From the NCBI GenBank assembly GCA_938023035.1, contig CALIDI010000048.1, positions 1-64,000 on the forward strand: 64,000 bases of DNA, given 5' to 3'. The position numbers were made by a program, and so were the translations under genes. The stretch comes from an uncultured Leptolyngbyaceae cyanobacterium. GTDB lineage: Bacteria > Cyanobacteriota > Cyanobacteriia > Leptolyngbyales > Leptolyngbyaceae. The number at the start of each line of letters is the position of its first letter. The stretch's first letter is position 1. Shown in pieces: positions 9,540 through 18,148 of this stretch. The notes under the pieces were generated by a model. It searched no databases and had not been told where the DNA came from. It saw nothing but the letters and a program-made list of their open reading frames with translations.

Positions 9540-10625
9540 TTACAGGTTGCCCCGGACGGCTTGCTCTTGCTCTAAAGCAACGAATAAAGATTTGAAGTTT
9601 CCTGCTCCAAACCCGCGAGAGCCGTGACGCTCGATAATTTCAAAAAACAGGGTCGGGCGATCACCAACAGGCTTGGTAAACAGTTGCAGCAGGTAACCAT
9701 CGGCGTCGCGATCTACCAAAATCCCCAGCTCAGCAAATTTATCCACGGGTAGCCCAGTCTCACGCACCCAGGCATCTAAATTGTCGTAGTAGGTCTGAGG
9801 AATGGGTAAAAACTCAACCCCAGCTTGCCGCAACTGCGTCACCGTTTGCACAATGTCATGGGTTGTCAGCCCAATGTGCTGAATCCCTGGCCCCTGGTGG
9901 TAGTCCAAGTATTCTTGAATTTGCGATCGCCTCCGCCCTTGAGCTGGCTCATTGATGTTAATAATTGTCTTCCCACCTTTTTCCAACACCTTTGACATTA
10001 GTGCTGAATACTCTGTTGAAATTGCCCGATCATCAAAATGCATCCGCTGGTCAAAGCCCAATACCCTGACAAAAAACTCGACCCAGCGCTCCATCTGCCC
10101 TTGCTCAACATTGCCAACAATGTGGTCGATACCCACTAACCCAATCAAGCTAGAGGTAACCGTCGCCCGGTTCACAAATCCAGGGGCAAAACCATTCGGG
10201 TAGCCACTCCGGTCAATAAATTTAATCAACGTATCCCCATAGGCATGAATTGCCGCAAACTCCAACACGCCGCACTCATCACTCTGCTGCGTGGGTGGAA
10301 TGGCTCCAACCGCCCCTCGTGCTACGGCACTTTGATAAGCCTCATGGACGTTTGGAACTTCTAAGGCAATAGTTGCAACGGTATCACCATGGCGCACAAC
10401 ACTCTGAGCAATGGGATGATTCCCACTCAAAGCTGAGCTAATCACAAATCGAATTCCAGGCTGCTCCATCACATAGGAAGTGACCTTTCGTTCCCCCGTT
10501 TCTAAGCCAGCGTAGGCAGTGTTAGTAAAGCCGAAACACTTGGCATAGTACATGGCAGCTTGCTTCGCATTACCAACATAAAACTCTAGGTGGTCAACAC
10601 CCTTAATCGGAAATACATCAGTCAT
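9540..10625 (-). CDS. hppD: 4-hydroxyphenylpyruvate dioxygenase
   Basis: This enzyme converts 4-hydroxyphenylpyruvate to homogentisate, the head-group precursor of tocopherol in cyanobacteria and an entry to tyrosine breakdown. The 361-residue protein has the two vicinal-oxygen-chelate halves. The iron ligands are visible as His168 (GIDHIVGN), His250 (GIQHIGLTTHD) and Glu329 (LFFEIIERHG), followed by the C-terminal GSRGFGAGNFKSLF helix. I chose the ATG at 10625, which starts MTDVFPIKGVDHLEFYVG and has GGGAGAA upstream. The open frame continues to 10877 but the added 84 residues look non-coding and overlap the direct repeats. The NRPS-like gene is divergent 1 kb away and might use related phenylpyruvate chemistry (speculative). 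Confidence 0.95.
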   Translation of the reverse strand: MTDVFPIKGVDHLEFYVGNAKQAAMYYAKCFGFTNTAYAGLETGERKVTSYVMEQPGIRFVISSALSGNHPIAQSVVRHGDTVATIALEVPNVHEAYQSAVARGAVGAIPPTQQSDECGVLEFAAIHAYGDTLIKFIDRSGYPNGFAPGFVNRATVTSSLIGLVGIDHIVGNVEQGQMERWVEFFVRVLGFDQRMHFDDRAISTEYSALMSKVLEKGGKTIININEPAQGRRRSQIQEYLDYHQGPGIQHIGLTTHDIVQTVTQLRQAGVEFLPIPQTYYDNLDAWVRETGLPVDKFAELGILVDRDADGYLLQLFTKPVGDRPTLFFEIIERHGSRGFGAGNFKSLFVALEQEQAVRGNL

Positions 10626-10738
10626 TGTGGGTTCTCCCCATGCTCCAAACGAGGTGAACGGACAGCAGTCTGAGCAAAATACTCTAAAAACACGATGGAA
10701 CTTTCCTTGCACTCTAGGGCTAGTTCGTAGCTGACTCT

Positions 10739-10850
10739 CTACACTGCTTTGGGAGTATCCTACGCAGAGGGAAGCCCTACTGCGGGATGTAAGGAGGTCT
10801 GTATGATGGTACCTACACTGCTTTGGGGGCATCCTACGCAGAAGGAAACC
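10739..10850. repeat. Pair of 38-bp direct repeats upstream of hppD
   Basis: CTACACTGCTTTGGG through CAGAGGGAAGCC (10739-10776) is repeated at 10813-10850 with five or so substitutions. The shared core is CTACACTGCTTTGGG followed by ATCCTACGCAGA. The copies start 74 bp apart, about seven helical turns, in the hppD promoter/leader region. They could be paired regulator sites or remnants of a small repeat. Confidence 0.7.
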
Positions 10851-10958
10851 GGGGTGACGCTGATGGGCGCTCAGCAAAATCTTTCGCTTTAGAAAGCTTG
10901 AAACTACTAGGTAAGTGATGCTACCAAACTCAGCGATTTTCGGCAGCCACCCAACCCT

Positions 10959-11174
10959 ATGCTGACTGAACCGTCTCTAGACAGCCTCACTTCTAAGTGG
11001 TATATCTGACAGCCTATTCACGACGACCGGGGTACGCCAGTGAATCCACGCAAACTTTACGAAAACTATGACTTGATCGATTCTTTTATTAAGATTAGTC
11101 CTTGTCGTCTCCGGAAAGACTTGGAAGCCATGTTTCCATCAGAGATGATAGTCATACCAGATGTCGCTGCATAG
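10959..11174 (+). pseudogene. Short interrupted reading frame (in-frame TGA)
   Basis: From the ATG at 10959 the frame reads MLTEPSLDSLTSKWYI, then a TGA at 11007-11009, then continues QPIHDDRGTPVNPRKLYENY and IDSFIKISPCRLRKDLEAM to a TAG at 11172-11174. Both sides have a protein-like mix of charged and hydrophobic residues in the same frame. That suggests a 71-codon gene or gene fragment broken by one nonsense change. A GTG at 11040 could restart translation. The family is not recognised. It lies between hppD and the NRPS-like gene. Confidence 0.35.
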
Positions 11175-11654
11175 AGATTCGTAGGCTGTCTATACAGTTG
11201 TCTATCGCCTTCAGTATTCTCTCGATCCCCCCTAGTCAATCTCTTCTATTTCAAGTGACTCAATACTTTGCTTCAAACGCCTCAATATTTTGCTGGGCAC
11301 CCTGATAAGAGGGATGAGAGGATTCCACCAGAGGCTAATTTTACTTTGGTAAACGTTAAAATGAAGCACAGCACAAAACCGAATATTAGTCCTTTTAGTA
11401 GCGAATTAAACAGGAGAGTTATTTTCCTTTGATGTATCAATTCGAACATAAACTATAAATCAACACCTCCTTTCTTTTTCACAATCGTTTTCACTTCTTA
11501 CAGAAGGAATCAGCTTGATCCCAACAGCGCTTCTACTGTTATCTGATTTAAGCGAGTCGGATTCGGTAAAGTATCAGAGGCCGGCAAGGGATATTGAAGT
11601 TGGCTGATTCGTCACTCCTTAAATACTTTTCCCTTAGTTGGTAGCTTGTTCACC

Positions 11655-14600
11655 ATGAGTTTTGAGTCAACTTTAGAAAGTTCTACTTTGCCTGTTGAAA
11701 TTAATGCATCGGCGGATATGGAAGAGGATCAGCCAAAGCTTCAGCCTATGGCGACTCAGCCAATACTGGGCGACTTACCGCCGTTGCAGTTGCCAGGCGA
11801 TTTCCTCAAGACTCCGGCGACGCCTTACCAGCCTCAACCATTCGAATTTTCGCTTCCAGCCAACTTAGCCGCCTTGCTACAGTCAGAAGCGCAAACAGGG
11901 AGTATCGAGGGAAAATCCTGGCTGTTGGCGGCCTTAAATGTTCTGCTTTACCGTTATACCCAGCAGTCAGCGATCGCGATTGATTTAACAACCCTGGGGG
12001 AGTCGCCAACCATTAGCTTGCCACCAACCCTACGCACTCAGGTATCGGCAGCGAGTCAGTTGCGGGATCTGGTTACCCAGGTCTCTGCTTACTTAAGAGA
12101 TGGGCGAGTTCGAGCAGCAGAAAGTTTTACAGGTGAACGAGCCGCTCTTGCGACTGCTTCACCTGTGGTGGTGACGTTTGTGCGGCAAGCGGGCAAAATC
12201 CCTGAACAGCAGCAACAGTGGTTTACTGAGTTTGCTCAAGCGGGGTTGGCATCCACCCACCAGCCCGATTGGCATCTCTTGATCTTTCAACAGGAGACAG
12301 GCAGCTTTGGGATTCTATATTACAATGCCAGCCTGTTTCAGCCCGCTACGATTAAGCGGTGGGTAGGACACTTGCAGGTGCTACTTGAGGGGATGGCGCG
12401 TCATATGGATTGTGCCATTGCCCAACTGCCGCTTTTAACGGCTGCCGAAGTGAAACAGCTCTTGGTGGATTGGGGTAGCCCTGTCATTGACTACCCAGCG
12501 TTGCCGATTCATCGGCATATTGAAGCTCAGGCTGCCTGTCAACCCGACGCGATCGCGCTCACCTATCAACACCGTCACCTCACCTATGGTGAACTCAATC
12601 AACGTGCAAATCAACTGGCCACTTACTTAAAGCAACTGGGAGTGGGCGCTGAGACGCGGGTGGCTGTCTGCGTCGAGCCTTCGTGGGATATTGCGATCGC
12701 CCTCCTAGCCATCTTTAAAGCTGGTGGGGTGTATGTTCCCCTCGACCCCAGTCACCCGATGGAGCGGTTGGCCACCATTCTAGAAGAGGTACAGCCCGCT
12801 GCCGTGCTTACCCAATCCGAGTTGCTACCGCATTTGCCCAGACTCAGATCTTGGGGTAAGGAAATCGCGCCAACCCTTTTCTGCTTTGATCGAGACTGGG
12901 CAGAGCTGCCAACAGCTCCAGAGAATAATGTTGAGACAACGATTAATCTCGACCAGACTGCCTACCTAATCTACACCTCTGGGACGACGGGTAAACCTAA
13001 GGGGGTAAGGGTTACCCACTACAACCTGGTGCACTATATCCTGGTGGCGCAACGTCAGTACGGGTTCAATGCTCAGGATGTAATGCCTGCGATCGCCCGC
13101 TTTACCTTCAGCATCAGCCTGTTTGAGTTGCTATCGCCCCTGGTGGCGGGCGGGCAGTTGCTTCTATTAGATCGAGATCATATCCTCGACTTTAAGCGCA
13201 TGACGCAAACCCTGGAGCAAATTACCGTACTGCATGCATCGCCAAGTTGGTTACGGCGGCTACTGGCCTATATCGAACGAGGTGAAGCCAATCCTCAGAC
13301 CTTTCCAAATCTGCGGCATGTCTCTTCTGGCGGCGATCTGGTAAGCGCTGATTTACTAGAGAGCATTAAGGCCACCTTTGAGCAGGCTGAGGTCTTTGTT
13401 ATCTACGGTTGCAGTGAAGTCAGTTGCATGGGGTGCACGTTCCCTGTACCCCGAGATCGCGTCGTGACCAAAAGTTATATTGGCAAACCTTTCCCCAATG
13501 TGGCAGTGCGTCTCTATGATCCCAACCAAAATCTCGTCCCGGTAGGAATCGTTGGTGAGATCTATATCGGCGGAGCGGGGATTGCAGCGGGCTATTTGCA
13601 GCAGCCAGAGCTAACCCAAGAAAAATTTATTGACCTTGACGGCCAGCGGTTTTATCGCACAGGCGATTTAGGGCGGTTTAATGCTGACGGTAACCTAGAG
13701 ATTTTGGGACGCACCGATTTTCAGATTAAGCTGCGTGGCATTCGGATTGAGCTAGGAGAAATTGAAACCCTCTTGCGACAAACTCCCGGGGTACGTGAGG
13801 CTGCTGTGGCAGCCCGTCAGTTACCCGGCCGCGAAGAAACCAGCCTGGTGGCCTATGTAGTACCCGATCACGGGAAAAACCTGAAAATCGCAAAAGTGCG
13901 TCGCCGCCTGCAAGCAAAATTGCCAGACTATATGGTGCCTGCCGCTTTTGTATTGCTTGAGGCCATGCCCGTTAACATCAATCAAAAGATTGATCGCCGC
14001 GCCTTACCATTACCAACGGCGGAAAACCTCGTTAACATTCAAACCTATGTATCGGCTTCTAATCCTTGGGAAGAACGCCTCACAGAAATTTGGGAGACAC
14101 TCCTGGGCATCCAACCCATTGGCATCCACGATCATTTCTTTGAAATTGGCGGCGACTCCCTTTTAGCCATGAACCTGATGGTTGAAATCGAAGCTGCTTT
14201 TGGTAAAACGTTGCCAGTCAGTACCATCATCACAGCTCCTACAATTGCACAGCTAGCGGCTATATTAAACCCGGATACCGCCCTACCACCGCCTGAATCT
14301 CTGGTGTTATTACGCTCTGGAGGAGAGGCTCCACCCATCTTTTTTGTCCACGATGGTGAAGGAGAAACGCTGCTTTATCGTAATCTCGCCCACCGCCTAA
14401 ACCCTGAACATCCAGTTTATGGCTTGCAACCCCTCAGTCGCAAACACTACCCGATGTTGCACACGCGACTGACCGACATGGCGGCTTACTACATTGAGCA
14501 AATTCGGAAAGTGCAGCCAGAGGGGCCTTACTTTTTGGCCGGCTTATGTGTCGGGGGCTTTTTGGCCTTTGAGATGGCACGACAACTGCGCAGTCAGGGA

Positions 14601-15278
14601 CAACCCACTGCCATGGTGGCGCTGATTGATACGGCAGATGTCGAAGCAAAAGAACGGCCAGGGAGGCTCGTCAGTGCCCGGCTTAACCGCTTTGCCCAAT
14701 CTCTGGGTAAGGGGCAAAACCTAACGCTCAGGCAACGTTTGCTTGAAGTACCAGCCAAAGTCGGGCGAAAACTGTGCAATCTCGTAGCCTACGAAGTTGG
14801 CTCCAAGTTTCAAAAGGTGCAGAATCGACTTAAATTCAAACTGTTGCGATACTACCTTGATCGAGGTGCAATTACTCCTGGATTTTTGCACGATATTCCT
14901 GTGCGCATTACCCTCAAATTGGCAGAGCGGGAATATGTGCCCCAGGCTGCTTATGTTGGGGAGGTCTTACTGTTTCGGGCAACAGAAAAAAGCCCAATCT
15001 TTGATAACACCCCCATTGATGATACCCCCTATATAGAGATCTATAGTGATCCCCTCCTCGGTTGGGAAAAGCGAGTAACCCACGGTGTGGTGGTGCATGA
15101 TGTGCCCGGTGGTCATTCCAGCATGCTACAGGAGCCAAATGTGCAGGTTTTAGCGGAGCTGATGCAGACGTATATCGACAATGCGCTGGAAGCAACCCAA
15201 CTGACCGGTGATCTGGCTCCCTATTCGGTGATTCAGTTAACGGAAGCGGGGCAATCTCAGGAAGTGGCGATTTCCTGA
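11655..15278 (+). CDS. Single-module NRPS-like enzyme (condensation remnant, A, PCP, TE)
   Basis: A 1207-residue enzyme that should load one carboxylic acid by ATP, hold it as a thioester and release it. About residues 60-285 match only the C-terminal half of a condensation domain (LLAALNVLLYRYT through LPLLTAAEVKQLL) and no HHxxxDG is present. The adenylation domain (about 290-780) has LTYGELNQRAN, YTSGTTGKPKG, YGCSEVS (normally YGPTE), YRTGDLGR and the core lysine in NINQKIDRR. By hand alignment the conserved Asp235 that grips the amino group is Ser486, so the substrate may lack an alpha-amino group. The PCP carries FFEIGGDSLLAM (Ser835). The thioesterase reads GLCVGG, putting Cys965 where Ser is usual, with Asp992 or Asp995 and His1154 (GGHSS) completing a triad. 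I chose the ATG at 11655 over a TTG nine bases earlier. No other NRPS genes or tailoring enzymes are adjacent. Confidence 0.88.
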   Translation: MSFESTLESSTLPVEINASADMEEDQPKLQPMATQPILGDLPPLQLPGDFLKTPATPYQPQPFEFSLPANLAALLQSEAQTGSIEGKSWLLAALNVLLYRYTQQSAIAIDLTTLGESPTISLPPTLRTQVSAASQLRDLVTQVSAYLRDGRVRAAESFTGERAALATASPVVVTFVRQAGKIPEQQQQWFTEFAQAGLASTHQPDWHLLIFQQETGSFGILYYNASLFQPATIKRWVGHLQVLLEGMARHMDCAIAQLPLLTAAEVKQLLVDWGSPVIDYPALPIHRHIEAQAACQPDAIALTYQHRHLTYGELNQRANQLATYLKQLGVGAETRVAVCVEPSWDIAIALLAIFKAGGVYVPLDPSHPMERLATILEEVQPAAVLTQSELLPHLPRLRSWGKEIAPTLFCFDRDWAELPTAPENNVETTINLDQTAYLIYTSGTTGKPKGVRVTHYNLVHYILVAQRQYGFNAQDVMPAIARFTFSISLFELLSPLVAGGQLLLLDRDHILDFKRMTQTLEQITVLHASPSWLRRLLAYIERGEANPQTFPNLRHVSSGGDLVSADLLESIKATFEQAEVFVIYGCSEVSCMGCTFPVPRDRVVTKSYIGKPFPNVAVRLYDPNQNLVPVGIVGEIYIGGAGIAAGYLQQPELTQEKFIDLDGQRFYRTGDLGRFNADGNLEILGRTDFQIKLRGIRIELGEIETLLRQTPGVREAAVAARQLPGREETSLVAYVVPDHGKNLKIAKVRRRLQAKLPDYMVPAAFVLLEAMPVNINQKIDRRALPLPTAENLVNIQTYVSASNPWEERLTEIWETLLGIQPIGIHDHFFEIGGDSLLAMNLMVEIEAAFGKTLPVSTIITAPTIAQLAAILNPDTALPPPESLVLLRSGGEAPPIFFVHDGEGETLLYRNLAHRLNPEHPVYGLQPLSRKHYPMLHTRLTDMAAYYIEQIRKVQPEGPYFLAGLCVGGFLAFEMARQLRSQGQPTAMVALIDTADVEAKERPGRLVSARLNRFAQSLGKGQNLTLRQRLLEVPAKVGRKLCNLVAYEVGSKFQKVQNRLKFKLLRYYLDRGAITPGFLHDIPVRITLKLAEREYVPQAAYVGEVLLFRATEKSPIFDNTPIDDTPYIEIYSDPLLGWEKRVTHGVVVHDVPGGHSSMLQEPNVQVLAELMQTYIDNALEATQLTGDLAPYSVIQLTEAGQSQEVAIS

Positions 15279-15318
15279 CGCTTGCAAGGAGCTTTATACC
15301 AAGGCATGACTACTCTTC

Positions 15319-16566
15319 TTAAAGAGGAGTTGTCGAGTCTGGTGACTCCAGCCCCTTGAGCGTTGGCAGGGGGTAGGGAAGGGCTTTGCCCTGAAGCATT
15401 ACCCAAAAGTTACCCATCCCTAGGGAGTTAACAAGACTGTGAAGGGCTTCCCGCCGTCGCAGAATGGCTTGAATTTCCTGGCGATCGCGACTTTCAGACT
15501 GGCTCAGCGCCGCAATCCGATCTCCTAGTCCCAAGGCCATAAGAAATAAACTTTGGGGCACTCGTCCTAGAAGTTGCAATCCACAGGCCGACCCCTTTTG
15601 CTCTAATGTCGTGAAATCCACATGGGCAGTGATATCCTGCTGTCCTAAGTGGAGGTAAGGATTGCCATGAGCACGGTGACGATAGTAACACTGCAAAGTC
15701 CCCTCAGATCGAGCAGGATGATAGTATCGCTCCGCCGGATAACCATAGTCAATCGTTAAGACAAACCCCTGATGAAGACAGCGGGCAACCTGCTCAAGCC
15801 AAGCGATTGCCCTCAAGTTTACCTCCGTTGTATACCCTTCTGGATAGGGTGGTGTTGTAAAGTGCACATTCACGTCAGCGAAATAGCGACCCAAATCAGG
15901 CGTCGAGAGTCCATCCTCAACCTCTCGAAAGAGCACCTCTGGGCGAGAAGACCGCCCATCTGGGTCTGCTGTTGTCACATAAACCTCCCACAGTTGCCCT
16001 TGGGAAAATCGCACCCGATGTACTGGAAACGCATCTACCAACTCATTCGAGAAAAAACAGCCCGTAATCGCATCGGTCGGGATTGTTGTCAGGTCACTCC
16101 AGCACAATTGAATATAGGATTCAAAGGGCCGCAAATGCTGCTGTTGCAGGGCAACCAGAACCTGACTGCGCTCCACAATCTGGTAATCTAAACATTGACA
16201 AAACTCTGGATAGCGATCTAGCAAATAGCGCAGAATATCCCCTGCCAATAGCCCCTGCCCGGCTCCCATCTCTATCAGCGTAAAGGAGGCCGGTCGCCCA
16301 AGAATTGACCACATCTGGACAAATTGCTCAGCCAGCAGTTCCCCAAAGTCGGCGGCCAAATGGGGAGCCGTAAAAAAATCTCCTGTCTGACCAATCAGCC
16401 GTGCCCGGGTAGCGTAATACCCAAAAGTTGGATCGTAGAGAGCAGCCTCCATAAACTCAGCAAACGTAATTCGCCGTTGTGGATGTTGCTTTATTTTCTG
16501 GAAAATCTGCTGATAGAGCTGACTGGACTGAGATTCCCATTGATTGTCTGACGCAGCCATCTCCAT
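15319..16566 (-). CDS. MidA/NDUFAF7-type SAM-dependent methyltransferase
   Basis: The 415-residue protein belongs to the class I methyltransferase family (DUF185, COG1565) that includes mitochondrial NDUFAF7/MidA, which methylates an arginine of a complex I subunit. It shows the family start (ITFAEFMEAALYDPTFGYY), GDFFTAPHLAADFGELLAEQ, the SAM-binding IEMGAGQGLLAGDIL, FFSNELVDAFPVHRV, the TIDYGYP loop and late LHLGQQDITAHVDFT. By analogy it might act on NDH-1, but cyanobacterial substrates are not established to my knowledge. The start is the ATG at 16566, with a second ATG two codons in. It is convergent with the NRPS-like gene, leaving a 40-base gap. Confidence 0.9.
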   Translation of the reverse strand: MEMAASDNQWESQSSQLYQQIFQKIKQHPQRRITFAEFMEAALYDPTFGYYATRARLIGQTGDFFTAPHLAADFGELLAEQFVQMWSILGRPASFTLIEMGAGQGLLAGDILRYLLDRYPEFCQCLDYQIVERSQVLVALQQQHLRPFESYIQLCWSDLTTIPTDAITGCFFSNELVDAFPVHRVRFSQGQLWEVYVTTADPDGRSSRPEVLFREVEDGLSTPDLGRYFADVNVHFTTPPYPEGYTTEVNLRAIAWLEQVARCLHQGFVLTIDYGYPAERYYHPARSEGTLQCYYRHRAHGNPYLHLGQQDITAHVDFTTLEQKGSACGLQLLGRVPQSLFLMALGLGDRIAALSQSESRDRQEIQAILRRREALHSLVNSLGMGNFWVMLQGKALPYPLPTLKGLESPDSTTPL

Positions 16567-17097
16567 TCTCCCGATCGCACCTGTTCATTTGCCAGGATCG
16601 CTATCCTACTTGATTGTCAGCATATATCTTCCCAGCTTCCGCGTTTCAGTCATTTCTTCTGTCCTGGGAGGCGCTTAAATAGACAAAATGCCAGCCTTTC
16701 CTGGAGCATGACTTAGGAGAGGCTGGCTGTAGGCCTTGATGACTATTTTTGTAGGCGAAACTGCAAGCAAAAACCAACGACACATTATTTAGAGAAACCT
16801 AAATTTTTTCGCCGTTTCTGGTCTCTTTGTCTACAATACCTGGGTGTTTTTACTAGTGGGCATCAGGCCTCAGGCTAGGCACGGGCGATCGCAAGGTCAA
16901 AAGCCACCCAAGGCTTGGGCAACCCCCGCCTGTCACGACTTACCGATACAACATTCCCTGCTTTTTCTTCCGCTTAGAGAAACTATCACATTAGATGTGA
17001 TAGGTCACTTAAACACTCTGAAAGTAGATGAGGAATAGGTTTTGAAGCTTGCTCGCTCGCCAAATTTTATCTGGTGGAACACTAGTCTGGTGGAACA
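16567..17097. other. Intergenic spacer with a long hairpin
   Basis: About 530 bases without a supported gene. Its main feature is a 13-bp stem, GCCAGCCTTTCCT (16690-16702) with AGGAGAGGCTGGC (16715-16727). The stem has one G-U pair and a 12-base loop. It lacks an immediate long T run on either strand, so it may be a weak terminator for the upstream minus-strand gene or an RNA element. A 16-bp tandem duplication (TCTGGTGGAACACTAG) covers 17070-17100 and touches the next gene's stop codon. Confidence 0.55.
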
Positions 17098-17295
17098 CTA
17101 AAGTTTGGCAGTTTGGGCTAAATCCTTGCCTGCATCAAAGATGATTTCAAACCGTTCGTTCGGCTGGCTTCGCTGGAGTACACGCAAATAAGCTTCTGCA
17201 TCGTTACGGCGACGAAAACGAGAAACGCTCAACTGTTTGAGGTTTGGCAAAAGCTTATGGATAACCCAGGGGGTGAGTTGATTTTGGTAATTCAT
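17098..17295 (-). CDS. Small conserved basic protein
   Basis: The 65-residue protein reads MNYQNQLTPWVIHKLLPNLK, then QLSVSRFRRRNDAEAYLRVL and QRSQPNERFEIIFD. The pattern (N-terminal helix, then strand SVSRFRRR, helix NDAEAYLRVLQR, strand FEIIFD) resembles a SPOR-like half-fold. I associate it with short cyanobacterial hypotheticals of similar sequence; the function is unknown. The ATG at 17295 is the clear start. The stop codon lies inside a 16-bp tandem duplication, so the last residues may have been changed recently. Confidence 0.65.
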   Translation of the reverse strand: MNYQNQLTPWVIHKLLPNLKQLSVSRFRRRNDAEAYLRVLQRSQPNERFEIIFDAGKDLAQTAKL

Positions 17296-17637
17296 AGGTT
17301 TCAGTGGCTAATGGTGAATTAAGCAACGAGCACGAAGATGGCACCTGAAAATTGAAGTTTCGAGTGAAGCGTTACTCATAAGGAAACGAATCTTTAAGGC
17401 CGCTACCGTTAAAACACTGTATCTAGTGTCAACTGCTAGCTTACATACTATAGATAGCGCTATCTGCCTCGAACTGCAAATTTTGTCACAAAAATAGATA
17501 CTTCTCGGAAAATGGTTTGAGCCAGCAGCCAGAGCCACTATTGATTGAAGCTTCAAGCATCCCAAAAGAGCAAAGTCTATAACTTGCTAGGCTACGGTCA
17601 ATCCAAACCAATCCTTCAGGGTTTAGCGATTCCCTAG
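17296..17637. other. Spacer upstream of the small conserved protein
   Basis: About 340 bases that should include the promoter of the minus-strand small gene. An 85-codon minus-strand ORF here has no protein-like pattern and was rejected. Confidence 0.4.
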
Positions 17638-18090
17638 GCAGCGACTGTGAATGACTTCTGCCCAAGTTCCCACCGTGAACGTCGCAACCAAGAGTCTGAA
17701 GTTTTCATGGATTTCAGTTTCAAAAATGCAAGGTCAATGGCTGCCGGAGCAATCAGGAGGATGCTAATCAACGTTTCCCAGGGTATGGGTTTAATCTAAA
17801 GCTCTTTTCCACAAGTTGTTTCACAAACACCTCCTAAGCTAGAGGTTAAAGAGGAGGAGTTGCTGCAAAAGCATGACACATCTGGAACAGCACCTCTTAG
17901 CAATGTGTTGCTTTAGTCAGATGGTACGGCTAGGACGAGGGCACTGGACGAATCCAAAGATTCCCCCGTTCCGGCCCGCCAATGTTCTGCTCCGGAGGGC
18001 TTGGGTTGCAACCATCGCACTGTCTTTGTTGAAGGTATCTTTCGCAAGGATAGTGACCTCCCCGAAAAGCTTTGGGATATTCTGCGATAG
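17638..18090 (+). pseudogene. Possible decayed coding region with two in-frame stops
   Basis: One plus-strand frame is open except for TAA at 17797-17799 and TAG at 17914-17916, and ends at TAG 18088-18090. It reads, in pieces, VNDFCPSSHRERRNQESE, FSFKNARSMAAGAIRRMLIN, PPKLEVKEEELLQKHDTSG and finally HRTVFVEGIFRKDSDLPEKL before WDILR. The later parts are strikingly protein-like and charged. No family is recognised, and other frames are also open over parts of it, so the call is weak. Confidence 0.3.
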
Positions 18091-18148
18091 AAGTAATTGA
18101 TTCTCCAACCTCAGATTTGTCTAGCTTTTGCCTATTTTTTGGTAGAAG

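Noticed and set aside
10626-10877. 84-residue N-terminal extension of HppD
   Set aside because: The frame is open, but the residues are unlike HPPD proteins, cover the direct repeats, and a good ribosome-binding site precedes the internal ATG at 10625.
17873-18108. Overlapping 75- and 63-codon ORFs on opposite strands
   Set aside because: They overlap each other and the interrupted frame reported as a possible pseudogene; none has a supporting motif.
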